From assembly GCA_003427395.1 (NCBI GenBank), contig BFEA01000038.1:217106-281105 (forward strand): a stretch of DNA of 64,000 nt, written 5' to 3'. Source of the stretch: Chara braunii. Its lineage: Eukaryota > Streptophyta > Charophyceae > Charales > Characeae. The position numbers and the translations under genes were made by a program. Positions 54,930-64,000 of this stretch are shown here, piece by piece; the stretch's first letter is position 1, and the number at the start of each line of letters is the position of its first letter. The notes under the pieces were generated by a model. That model saw only the letters and a program-made list of their open reading frames with translations, was not told the DNA's origin and searched no databases.

Positions 54930-55680
54930 ATACATAATTTATTTCATGATATATATTACATACAAAGTTTCCACCCCACACCCCAACGTCAACCTCTCCA
55001 TCGAACGTCTGCCCAGGTAGGCCTGACCGGGTAGACCAGCGGCCACCAAACCAAATTGCATTGAGCAATCAATCATATACCGTACAATTTGCTGACAAGG
55101 ACACAATGACCGACCAGTGGCTGCCTAGTCGACTCTCACCGACAAGTGCCGAGCACACAAGCAGACCGATCAGGACACCTCCTAGTCTCTCACTGCATGG
55201 TCACAAGCAACAAATAACAAACGCAGCCCCATCTACAATACACAGACCTCTTTCCTTGAGGTGAGCATCTTACAAATCCATCATTAACCGATGTGAAGGG
55301 TGTCTGTGTAAAGGGCGATCGCTGATTTGAACTGTGTATAAAACTTTACAAAACACTGGTTAGAGAACGAATGCAACACTGGTGGACGACTGCCAGTTCA
55401 CGCCTTCAATTGTCTTCATTTCTGCCGTACGAGGAGTCGAATTTCCCCCCACCATCGCCAACTGCCATTGTCATTCGATTGCTGAAACTCTTCTACCAAA
55501 ATGACAATGTAACAAATACCATAACTGAAAAATGCATTAAGTACCAGGTCCTGAGTAGTGCACAGAGCTCTGTCAAACTGTTCCCTTGTTCACAATACTG
55601 CCCAACATTCCTTGACACCTATTTCCAAAAAAAAAAGTATGGTAGGATCACGGCACTCCTTCCAGTGAATCGTGGTCAAA
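54930..55680. other. kinase upstream region, no other gene recognised
   Basis: Mixed DNA without recognised repeats up to the minisatellite at 55683. No divergent gene is visible. Confidence 0.4.
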
Positions 55681-55682
55681 CG

Positions 55683-56017
55683 GTAACATAGGGTCCACTC
55701 AAGTCCGCCTGCAGCACAGTGTAGCTCAGCAAAGCACTACAAACCAGGGTTAACATAGGCTCCACTTAAGTCCGCCAGCAGCACAGTGCAGCTCAGCAAA
55801 GCACTACAAACCAGGGTTAACATAGGATCCACTTAAGTCCGCCTGCAGCACAGTGAAGCTCAGCACAACACTTTAAACCAGTGTTAACATAGGCTCAACT
55901 TAAGTTTGCCTCCAGCACAGTGTAGCTCAGCACAACACTAGAAACCAGGGTTAACATAGGCTCCACTTAAGTTTGCCTGCAGCGCAGTGCAGCTCAGCAC
56001 ACTAGAAACCAGGGTTA
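55683..56017. repeat. 67-bp minisatellite, 5 units
   Basis: TTAACATAGGCTCCACTTAA begins units at about 55683, 55750, 55817, 55884 and 55951 (exact 67-bp steps), with a terminal GGGTTAGAA at 56013 after a 64-bp last unit. Units carry GCAGCACAGTGYAGCTCAGC. It lies about 1 kb upstream of the kinase ATG. Confidence 0.95.
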
Positions 56018-56274
56018 GAAGGGGGATAAGAAATGTCAAACCAGTGCAAGGACACATGGGCAATGCTGCGTCATTCTGCGCTGACGATTCTCCCTCCACA
56101 TCACTGATAGCGCACTCTCCTCAGGGAATCTCTAGAAATAGAGATGCCCCAGCAAATCTGGAATCTTTGGGGAGCTGTTGCAATCACAATAAACACAACA
56201 GAGGAAGAGGCACAAGAACATCACAACGGTCTGCTATTTAGAGTCTACTGTGCCTTTTTCCTTTCTTTCTTCTT

Positions 56275-56440
56275 AAAAAAAAAAAAGAAGGGCCACCACC
56301 TTGGGATATCACCTTTAAGTGACTGGGCCAGGGAATTCAGAATTATGTTATTCTGGGCATCTGGTTGCATCTGGATTCGAACTCGGGTCCGCATTCCAAC
56401 AGTCCATCGGTGTACCAACTGAGCTAGGCCCATTGGTATG
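56275..56440 (-). mobile_element. tRNA-derived SINE (copy 2, best preserved head)
   Basis: The minus strand reads TGGGCCTAGCTCAGTTGGTA (A box of a tRNA D arm), then CCGATGGACTGTTGGAATGC, then GAGTTCGAATCC (B box), a unique body and a T-rich/A-rich end at 56276-56287. Spacing of A and B boxes is tRNA-like, so an internal Pol III promoter is likely. The tRNA of origin cannot be assigned. Confidence 0.78.
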
Positions 56441-57100
56441 TACCATACATGCGGCACACTTCAGGTGCGAGTATGCCGCATGTGCAAAACACAGCACACG
56501 TGCATCCATGCGCCGAAAATGGGGGTCGTGGAAAACAATCAGGGACAGGCAGGGTGCGGTGGCACACCCCGTCCCTCCCCCAGAAAAACCAGGACAGGAC
56601 AAGGAAGAAAACATTTGGGCGGCACGTTCGACAGAGGAGAGCAGGTTACCGGAGACCCCTCATTTTCAGACCACTTGCCATGCCATTTATAAGAAAACCA
56701 ATGGGTCATTTGACCCCAAAACCCTAATTTCAGTTTTGGACCTGTTACCCAGGGCCTGAAAGTGGGGGTCCCCGTTAACCACTTGTGGCACGACAGAGGT
56801 GCCAAAAACTGTGTGTCCGTGTGTGGGTTGTTAAAGCACCCCAAATTCTCTCTCTCATTTCCTCCACAAATCATAACAAACCATCCATAATGAAAAAAAG
56901 TATAGATAGACAATATGATAGAAAATGCAAAGTTGGCCACGTTTGTGTGGTTCAGCGCCAAGTACCGGCACATCGAAGCCGCACACTTGCACATTATACA
57001 TATTTACATATATTTATTTGATCCATAAAAGGATGGAGGGCAAGAAGCAACTTACCTAAGACAGAGGACTCCACCAGCAAGAAAGTACTGACCCCATCCG
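56441..57100. other. no gene recognised
   Basis: Mixed DNA. Overlapping short frames have no domain. Confidence 0.4.
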
Positions 57101-57101
57101 C

Positions 57102-57103
<2 letters not shown>

Positions 57104-57142
<39 letters not shown>
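57104..57142. repeat. (TG)n microsatellite
   Basis: A pure GT run of about 38 bp. Confidence 0.96.
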
Positions 57143-57145
<3 letters not shown>

Positions 57146-59820
57146 AGATTTCCCCCACAACAGCCCCAATTCCACCCATGTGAATAGATTCAGAATCAAA
57201 GCAGTCTTTGTCCTATTGCAGACAACGAGAGCATTTGAGATGTCCAACATATTAAAATAATGAATTTAATGAAAGCAATTTTATAATTAGACAGTTTTTT
57301 GGTTGTCCTTGGGGTACCCCTTTCATTGTTCTTGCAGCTCCCCTTTTACTGTGCCTCTTACGCACAAGGCTGCCCACGTTGATTGTGGTTGAGCGGCAGC
57401 TGCCCACATCCCCATGTGCCTTCACGGCCCACTTGCATGTTATTTCCGGAGGCAGAGTAGAAGGGAAGGTATGCTCCTGTGCATCTCTTCAGAGCTTCAT
57501 ACTCCTGTTCATTTCACTTCAGATCTTCAGCTTATACGGTCTTTGTGCCCGTCCTTCATCTTCATACTTCCGTTCATTTCATTTATGATCTTCATATCGT
57601 CTATTCTCTTAATGATGCTCATTCGAATGTATTTGCTAGTAGTACAAAGGGAGTGGAGGGGAGGGTGGAGGGTACGGGATAGAAGGCGGAGTTCTCTAGG
57701 AGTATGGGGCAGGGGAGGTAGGGAAATATGTGGAGGGCAGGATAGAGTATGACATTCAAAGAGCAGGGGAAAGGTGTATGACGGGTTTCACAGATTTCTA
57801 AATATTCACCGCTGAAAAAAAATAAAACATTATGGCGAGTGGCCACCCCTACAGACCGGACAGGACCGGTTCGGGTCTGGGCTATGGAAGCACCGCATCC
57901 AATTTTCGCAGTCACAGTTGCTGCATCGAATGGCACGGCGGGCCACCTCAGTGTAGCTGAAGTTGTAATGGCAGGGGGTGCTATTCAGGCAAAGATGGTA
58001 GGATCAGCTCTTCGATGAGCATCTGCGTGTTCTTCATTATATTTTTTTTTGTTTTTTTCTTTTTCCCATTAGATTGCCGAGATGGTTTGCTTTTTCTTGA
58101 CTCGATCGCTGTCCCAGCAGCCTCAGCGGATTGCACCAGCGTGGAGAAGGGTAGTGTGCCAGCCCTCGAGTAGCGGGGTGGAAAAGGACCAGCATGAGAC
58201 TGTGACAACCGGCAAAACAATCAAAATGTTTGTAAATGGAAGCCAAGGAGTGGCAAGAAAACGGCCAGCACGACAACAAAGCAGGAGAACGAAACGAGCC
58301 CGGAAGATGCAGAAAACAAGAAAACAAAACGTGCGATAATACAAAAGAAACGTAAAGATTTAGCTGCAGAAAACACGATACGTGATAATACAAAAGGAAA
58401 GTAAAGATTTAGAAAAAGTACGGCGGCTTCCCCAAGTCTACGGCGTTCCCGTACCCACAAGAGCAAAAGCTCAAAACAATGCAAGCAGCCACACACATCT
58501 CAAGTCAAAGCCAATCGAAACAGACTTCCTATGACGTGTCTCCCTTCGATCAAAAGAGGAAAGCATAGCCAACATCAATCTTCACATTCAAAACAGACTT
58601 CATGCAACGTATCTGTCTCGGACGGAGGAGGATAACCATCACCTGCAAGGCTTTCCACTGGCCATCCCATATGACCGCGCGAGGTCTCCGACTGTCGAGC
58701 AGAGTGAGACCGTAAAGACGGTCGACATGCAGGTCCGGCGTAATCGCTTGAAACGTTTAAGCGTGGGCCGTAGAGACTCCCGGATAGGATTCCAGACGGT
58801 GCAGACCAGAAGCTTGAATTGCCAAAGGGTAGGCCTAGCCAATGCTGAACATGCGGTGGGCATAGCCCAACGTCAAACTCCTCCAGCAGAGTCATTGTCC
58901 TCCTGCAGGTGCACACAACCATGTGAACATCCACCTGCATCGACAGTTGTTGGGATCACAACCGCCCCTGCAAAGCACAGGATGCTCACGTCGTTGAGGA
59001 CCACTGCAATCAGTAGACCATGAGACAAAAAGCTAGACCTTACTTCGAATAAGCCAAGCCCTGTCTACAAAAAAAAAAAAAGAAAGCCCTGTTTTGATCT
59101 TTCTTGGTTCCATGGGTGATGGTGCATAGCCATTCACAGCTGGTGGAGTGATTTGTCTTGTTAATGACCTAAAAATAGTACTTAAAAAAAAACGAACGCA
59201 AGCCCTGTTTTCTAAGCGGTGCCAGGCCACACAGGTTTTGCTCCAATGCAGACAGACAAAAGGAGGCACTGAGGGTCAGCAGTCGTTTCGATTCTTCTCC
59301 AATACAGACAGACAAAGGAGGCACTGGCGGTCAGAGGTAAGGGTCTCGCCGCACGGCACACGAAACGAAAACGAAACAAGTGCATCTTCCCACCAAAGGT
59401 GGCAAAATACACTCGTTACTATTTATAGCAAACCGATGAACCTGGCCATTTTCTGGGGGACGATACATTCGTTTCATGTGCCGTGCGGCAACGCCCTAAG
59501 CCTCGGTGGTTGTATGAGGTGTTCGATGCCACAAAACGATTAGAAGTTAGAACAAATTTTATTTTTTTATTTTTAGTGGAGGTGGATCTAGAGGCCTTTC
59601 CAGGCTGTCCAGACTACGGGGAAAGGACGTTGACCGATTTGGCTTGAAGCAGGGGCCATAGTAGGCATCATGGGTGTCCATAAGTCAGGTGAGTTCCAGC
59701 GCACCCCTTCTGTGAACCTCAGAAATGACAAATTTTGGGGGTCCACTCAATTGATGACCCCTGCAATTTGGATCGCACTACGGAGATGAAAACAAGCACT
59801 CATGCGCACGGGGTGAACCT
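57143..59820. other. no gene recognised; small tandem duplications
   Basis: GATAATACAAAAGRAAMGTA repeats at about 58335 and 58383, and CAGACAGACAAA-GGAGGCACTG repeats at about 59250 and 59306. No protein or RNA gene recognised. Confidence 0.4.
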
Positions 59821-59824
59821 TTCA

Positions 59825-60235
59825 CATCTGGGACAAGCATGCGTTCAAACAGCCACCTGCTCATTTACAGAAAGAAAACAAAGATTTTCATTGAACCTTC
59901 ACAAAATGGCAGCCTGTTTGAGCCCTGTCATGGTCCAGGGTGCCATTGCATATGTAGACAGTTTGTTTCATACGATTACATACACATGCCGCGTACACCC
60001 CCCTCTCCCCACTCCCAATCAACCCCCCCCCCTCCAACATCTGGGACAAGCATACATTCAAACAGCCACCTGCTCATTTACAGAAAGAAAAGAAAGATTT
60101 TCATTGAGCCTTCACAAAATGGCAGCCTGTTTGAGCCCTGTCATGGTCCAGGGTGCCATCGCAGATGTACGGTTAAATACACACGCTACGTACACCTCCC
60201 TCTCCCCACCCCCAATCATCCCCCCCCTTCTTTCC
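59825..60235. repeat. 213-bp tandem duplication
   Basis: CATCTGGGACAAGCATRCRT at 59825 and 60038 begins two copies about 95% alike through CAGCCTGTTTGAGCCCTGTC and GGTCCAGGGTGCCAT, ending in CTCTCCCCAC. The 219-codon frame at 59735-60394 shows the same internal duplication and is explained by it. Confidence 0.92.
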
Positions 60236-60444
60236 TCCTCCCAAGATAAAAAACAAAAAACATTCAGGAAGGATCTCCTAATGCAAGGGACCATCAATGA
60301 GAGCGCAAATTCCCAACAGCAAAAGACTCAAAGCAGCAGCAGCATACATGATCACAGTCCAAAGGAGACGGCCATCCATTTGCCACATTCCTGATACTGC
60401 TAAGAGCCTAAGACAAACACAGGCCTTACTGTTTGGCGCAAGCT

Positions 60445-60822
60445 GTTAAACCACCAGTACCTTTCCCTGCTTGAAAACCAAATGCCCGCCGGTAAAACCA
60501 CGAGTACACGGCCCCAGCCTTGCAGTCCGAAACTTGTCGCCACAAGAAAACGAGGCCGAAATGTCAAACCTTGGGCCCGCCGTTGAGAAATTTGATCGGC
60601 GGCCCCGTTTTCGCTCCGCGCCTCCAGAATTTGAGGTGTCGTACCCGCGGCCCAGGGGCCCATTTACTGGTGGTTTAACACGGGAGGCAGGCAGGATCGG
60701 GACTACCGGCACAAAATGCCTGGTGGCACCCGCAAAAATGAGGCCCACACCGGTTCGTTTGTTTTTGGCGCGCAGGGCAGTTTTAGGCTCAGGATAGATA
60801 GCTGAGAAAAGTACTGATGGTT
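60445..60822. mobile_element. MITE family D, nested pair
   Basis: The outer termini are GTTAAACCACCAGTAC (60445) and GTACTGATGGTTTAA (ending 60822). Inner termini are GGTAAAACCACGAGTACACG (about 60490) and TACTGGTGGTTTAAC (ending 60679), the latter enclosing CGGCCCCAGCC similar to the copy at 49222. One family member therefore inserted in another. Confidence 0.75.
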
Positions 60823-61042
60823 TAAGGACCCCATTTGTGATAATCATATTGAACTCAAAGTCTCAAACATTCCTAACTATGCAGTGAGATTAGCGCAAAA
60901 CAACCCAGTCCATGTGTGTGAATTGGGAATGGTACCCACATTTGTCCTGATGAAATCAGATGAGTAGAATTAGCTCAGGGACAGGCCCCTTTTGAAAACT
61001 TCACCAAAGAGGCGGGAAAAAAAAAATTGCCATCAAGTTGAA
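60823..61042. other. no feature recognised
   Basis: Short unassigned segment before the hAT-type element; its last 8 bp belong to the target duplication that begins at 61043. Confidence 0.5.
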
Positions 61043-61489
61043 GCGCAAACCAGGGTTGCACGACTGCCGACCGCCGACCCCGACCGCTGACCGTTTTGCA
61101 GCCAACCAGTAAGGCTGACCGGTCAGCGGTCTGCCGATCAGTCAGAAAACAGCCATCCACTGATCAAATCTGAGTTGGGGGCTGTACTGCGCTTGCTGAG
61201 TACGCAGTACAGCCCCAATCTGCTGAGGAACTTTTAGGGATGCCGGGGGGAGGGGGGGGGCGCCGTGGGAGGTCGGGGGGGGTACAAGGGAGTATGGGGG
61301 AGTTATAAGGGGTATTGGAGGGGGGGGGTAACGAGGGTGCTGGCTGAGGTAGCCAAAAGTGCCCGTCCCTTCTACAAATTCTAAGGGCACAGGAAAAACA
61401 ATTGGGGCCGCCCATTCCCCCAGCAGAGAATTTGCAGGGCTCTAATGTCTCACCAGAGACATTCGTCGAATTTCAGGCAAGAGAGGAGC

Positions 61490-61585
61490 AGGCCAGCAAT
61501 ATATCTTCTTGATCCAAAGTCGGGTTTGTGTTCCAGCAGCTATGGGCTACAACCAACTACTGTAGCTCTCTCTTTCTTTTGTTTT
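61490..61585 (-). mobile_element. tRNA-derived SINE fragment (copy 3, nested in hAT)
   Basis: The minus strand reads GAGCTACAGTAGTTGGTTGT, CCATAGCTGCTGGAACACAA and ACCCGACTTTGGATC, aligned with the A-box to B-box part of 56275-56440 and with 15295-15400. Confidence 0.65.
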
Positions 61586-61611
61586 CCTTTTCCTACGAGC
61601 AGTGGCCCTAA

Positions 61612-61733
61612 GGGCCTGGCTCCACTCTTCACCACTTGCACAAAAGACAAAACATATGACGGCGTATGATTCCATGTTCTAGCAGAAGATTCATTCTAGT
61701 TTTGCACATTTGGTGAGTAGTGGAGGGGATCCC
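61612..61733. mobile_element. MITE family A (copy 5, nested in hAT; TSD TAA/TGA)
   Basis: GGGCCTGGCTCCACTCTTCA and TGGTGAGTAGTGGAGGGGAT then CCC are the ends. TAA precedes (61609-61611) and TGA follows (61734-61736), a TWA-type target duplication with one change. Interior words match the other copies. Confidence 0.82.
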
Positions 61734-61941
61734 TGAAAATCACGTGGTGACTTGGCCTGCTACTGCCCAGATAATCACGTGCTCAGTGGTCCCATAACTG
61801 CTGAAACACGGACCTCAATGCAGATCTACACCATATGTAGTGCTACTGCCCTGCAATGTGTTTGAGAAATTTAGATATTTGCAGGGCCCTTTTGGATTAC
61901 CTGCAAGGGTTCTCTGATCAATGTCAAAGGACTATTTGTTT

Positions 61942-61942
<1 letters not shown>

Positions 61943-61989
<47 letters not shown>

Positions 61990-62084
61990 NNNNNNNNNNN
62001 NNNNNNNNNNNNNNNNNNNNNNNNNNNNNNNNNNNNNNNNNNNNNNNNNNNNNNNNNNNNNNNNNNNNNNNNNNNNNNNNNNNN

Positions 62085-62145
<61 letters not shown>
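61943..62145. repeat. (CT)n microsatellite with assembly gap
   Basis: A CT run interrupted by 95 N at 61990-62084 and ending in GCGCGCGC. The true length is unknown. Confidence 0.95.
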
Positions 62146-62156
<11 letters not shown>

Positions 62157-62187
62157 ATCGGGGTGATCAGGGGTTGTGGACCCCAAA

Positions 62188-62188
62188 A

Positions 62189-62221
<33 letters not shown>
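62188..62221. repeat. (ATT)n microsatellite
   Basis: A run of about 11 ATT units near the right end of the hAT-type element. Confidence 0.95.
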
Positions 62222-62340
62222 TTTGCGCGCGGTGCTGACAACCCCCCACAGGCAGGTGCCGACCAGCTGACCGGTCGGCTGGTCGGCAGCCGACCAATCA
62301 GGGGCCGCCGACCGTCGGGGTGTGCAACACTGGCGCAAAC

Positions 62341-63547
62341 ATTAAAAAAAACTGATGTCATGTAACAGTCACAGTGACAATTAAGCAACATATTGGTGGA
62401 AAGGACGTGCCAAGAAAGCACGAACCAGACTGTTTTGCCGACTAGGGGTCCAGGCTCTCTGAGCCAACATAGCGCCTCGTTGGACACCAATAAAAAAAAA
62501 GCAGAATTTCTAGGAAGCATCGTTCCACAGCACCCTAAGAACGATGATTGTGAAGTCCAAAATGTTTCCACATTGCAGACTTGCACCTCGGGAGGTCATT
62601 AGAGAAGTGAGGGCTGGACCCTAAAAACAGTAAAAAACGCATAAAACATGGAATGTTTTTTTTTCCAGTAATTTTCCACCAACCACAACTGTTCCTGACA
62701 CCCTGTGGTCGGCACCTGAGTGTCTACGTCGTCCATCTCAAGGGTTTCGTCTAGGGGCTGTGGAACCAAAAGATGGGTTAGGGGAAATTAAAATGAGCAA
62801 GGTTGGGGCGGTTGGTGGTTTTGGGATCCTGTAGAAAATGCATCTTTGATGCCTTGGGTTGGGCTAGAGCTATAGTACAGCTTGTATTCATTCAGTCATT
62901 TCATTTCGGTCGAATTCTTGGACCTTCTTTCTAAACATTGTTACTCTTTTATTCAATCTTTTAGGTACTTTTTTTGTTCGTTCGGGACTACTTGCATCTG
63001 TTCATAGCTTTGCCACAGATTTCCCAAGTTAGGGCACGCTAGAAAACAAGCAAATCTCTAGTGGTGTCGAACGAGATCCATAGCACCACCTGCTGCTAAC
63101 ACCCGATTCCCCTCATATTGCTACGGGTCCACTACAAAGCGGTTACCCGTGTACAGCAAAACCCCATTAAACCACCACTCCAGTGCCCCCTGCACTGTTC
63201 ATTTCTCGTCTACAAGTGCCGGGCCAGAAACTACAGTGCCCGGGCCCGGTAGAGGTTCGATGCGGAAAGGTACCACAATTATTATTCCTAACTGCAGCAC
63301 TGTGGATTTGAGGATCGGCAAAATGCGACTTCTGGGTTGTCAAAACAGGTCCAGATGGGGGGATGGTATCATTGTTTAAAGAGGCTTGATGCACCCATGA
63401 AACAGAAAAGGGACCTCTTACAGACTCTGTTCCGTTGATATTTCATAGACTCGTCAGGACTCCAGAGGAGGTTAATGGGTTATGATTAACAGTCGGAACA
63501 AACTCCCTACTGCTGATTAGAGGACAGGTTCCCTTCCGGAGATAAAA
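62341..63547. other. no gene recognised
   Basis: Mixed DNA with stops in all frames. Nothing supported. Confidence 0.4.
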
Positions 63548-63652
63548 GGCCTCGCCACACCACTTCGCCAAATGCCTACATTTCGAACGTATTTGGACTA
63601 ATATTCAGATTCGTTCAGAACATGTGCGTTTGGCAAGTGGTGCTGCGAGGCT
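63548..63652. mobile_element. MITE family A (copy 6)
   Basis: GGCCTCGCCACACCACTTCG on the left and GGCAAGTGGTGCTGCGAGGC on the right are inverted, with CCAAATGCC/GCGTTTGG inside. About 105 bp; interior diverged from the other copies. No clear target duplication. Confidence 0.8.
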
Positions 63653-64000
63653 CAAACAAATGCAGAGCGCATACGAAATGACACAAGCACTTGTACTGAG
63701 AACCCTTTACAGATCCTCCACAGTTTCTCGGAAGAAATTTCGTGTTTCTCGTACAGCTGCTCGTCGTCACACAACTGGTGGAGAAAGCTCCATTTTCTGA
63801 AAAAGACCACCTCCTCACTGTTGCCTGCCAACTCACCTCAACGTTGTCTGCCAATTGTGAGAAACAGAAACACCTCCTCGGCGTCCTCGGAAGCTTTCCT
63901 TTGCACAATAATTGGACAGCTTGGAGACAACACAGGGCAACTTCCAGAGGTGATCTTTTTCCCGCAACCCGGTGAGTGCAGGTTCTGGGTGGAGGTGGGG
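63653..64000. other. no gene recognised
   Basis: Opposed frames of 77-97 codons overlap here. Neither has a recognisable domain. The window ends without resolving them. Confidence 0.35.

Larger units (their letters stand above)
61051..62332. mobile_element. non-autonomous hAT-type element with 8-bp TSD, host to nested repeats
   Basis: It starts CAGGGTTGCACGACTGCCGA and ends with the inverted terminus GTGTGCAACACTG. GCGCAAAC at 61043-61050 and 62333-62340 is a perfect 8-bp target duplication. Subterminal CCGACC/GGTCGG and CTGACCGGTCAGC palindromes lie at both ends. CAGNG termini with 8-bp duplications define hAT. Inside are a SINE fragment, a Tourist-like MITE, a (CT)n tract with a gap and a (TTA)n run; no transposase frame. 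Confidence 0.92.

Noticed and set aside
59735-60394. 219-codon frame with an internally repeated peptide as a repeat protein
   Set aside because: The repeat is a 213-bp DNA tandem duplication, near-identical in non-coding parts too. The period is a multiple of three by chance.

Overview
The window looks like gene-poor, repeat-rich nuclear DNA of a streptophyte (charophyte alga or early land plant). Four observations point there: a plant-type MAPKKK-like kinase, a decayed tRNA-Lys(UUU) that resembles the plant mitochondrial gene, type III hammerhead ribozymes of the kind found in plant retrozymes, and many short non-autonomous DNA transposons. A Chara-like genome would fit, but this is a guess from style; no species-specific gene is visible. 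There are four assembly gaps: 10736-11006, 25787-25991, 44630-45312 and 61990-62084.

Only one protein gene is well supported. It is a 775-codon serine/threonine kinase reading frame on the minus strand at 52327-54654, with a complete non-RD catalytic core, an unusual insertion before DFG and a long uncharacterised tail. A TATA-like motif lies about 255 bp upstream of its ATG. Most other open frames are shadows of microsatellites, polypyrimidine tracts or repeats.

Layout. 1-5.1 kb: polypyrimidine and polypurine DNA, including E2F-like TTTCCCGC arrays, (TC)n/(GA)n tracts and a 166-bp palindromic MITE. 5.3-6.1 kb: a MITE cluster. 8.7-10.2 kb: an array of A-tailed repeat units. 10.4-16.8 kb: at least five copies of a TIR element that sits in (TA)n microsatellites, interleaved with retrozyme-like units carrying hammerhead ribozymes. 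17.4-18.7 kb: a degenerate satellite of about 85 bp. 19.6-21.66 kb and 37.37-39.46 kb: two oppositely oriented copies of a 2.1-kb element with a TATA-like start. 22.5-23.15 kb and 31.4-32.0 kb: two copies of a tRNA-headed repeat. 23.2 and 25.5 kb: two indel-free copies of a 62-codon reading frame. 26.36-27.07 kb: a cluster of small hairpins with a conserved 21-nt loop and covarying stems. 30.05-30.28 kb, about 36.25-36.5 kb and 36.73-36.8 kb: large-subunit rRNA fragments. 33.0-34.4 kb: a purine-rich higher-order satellite. 43.2 kb: mitochondrial-type trnK pseudogene. 46.1 kb: U6 snRNA pseudogene with an A-rich tail. 49.2-50.9 kb and 60.4-62.3 kb: nested MITEs and hAT-type elements with 8-bp target duplications.

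The most striking structures are the hammerhead-bearing tandem unit, whose left boundary is exactly the predicted ribozyme cleavage site, and the compensatory hairpin cluster at 26.4-27.0 kb. Calls rest on reading the sequence and on family knowledge; no database or folding software was used.
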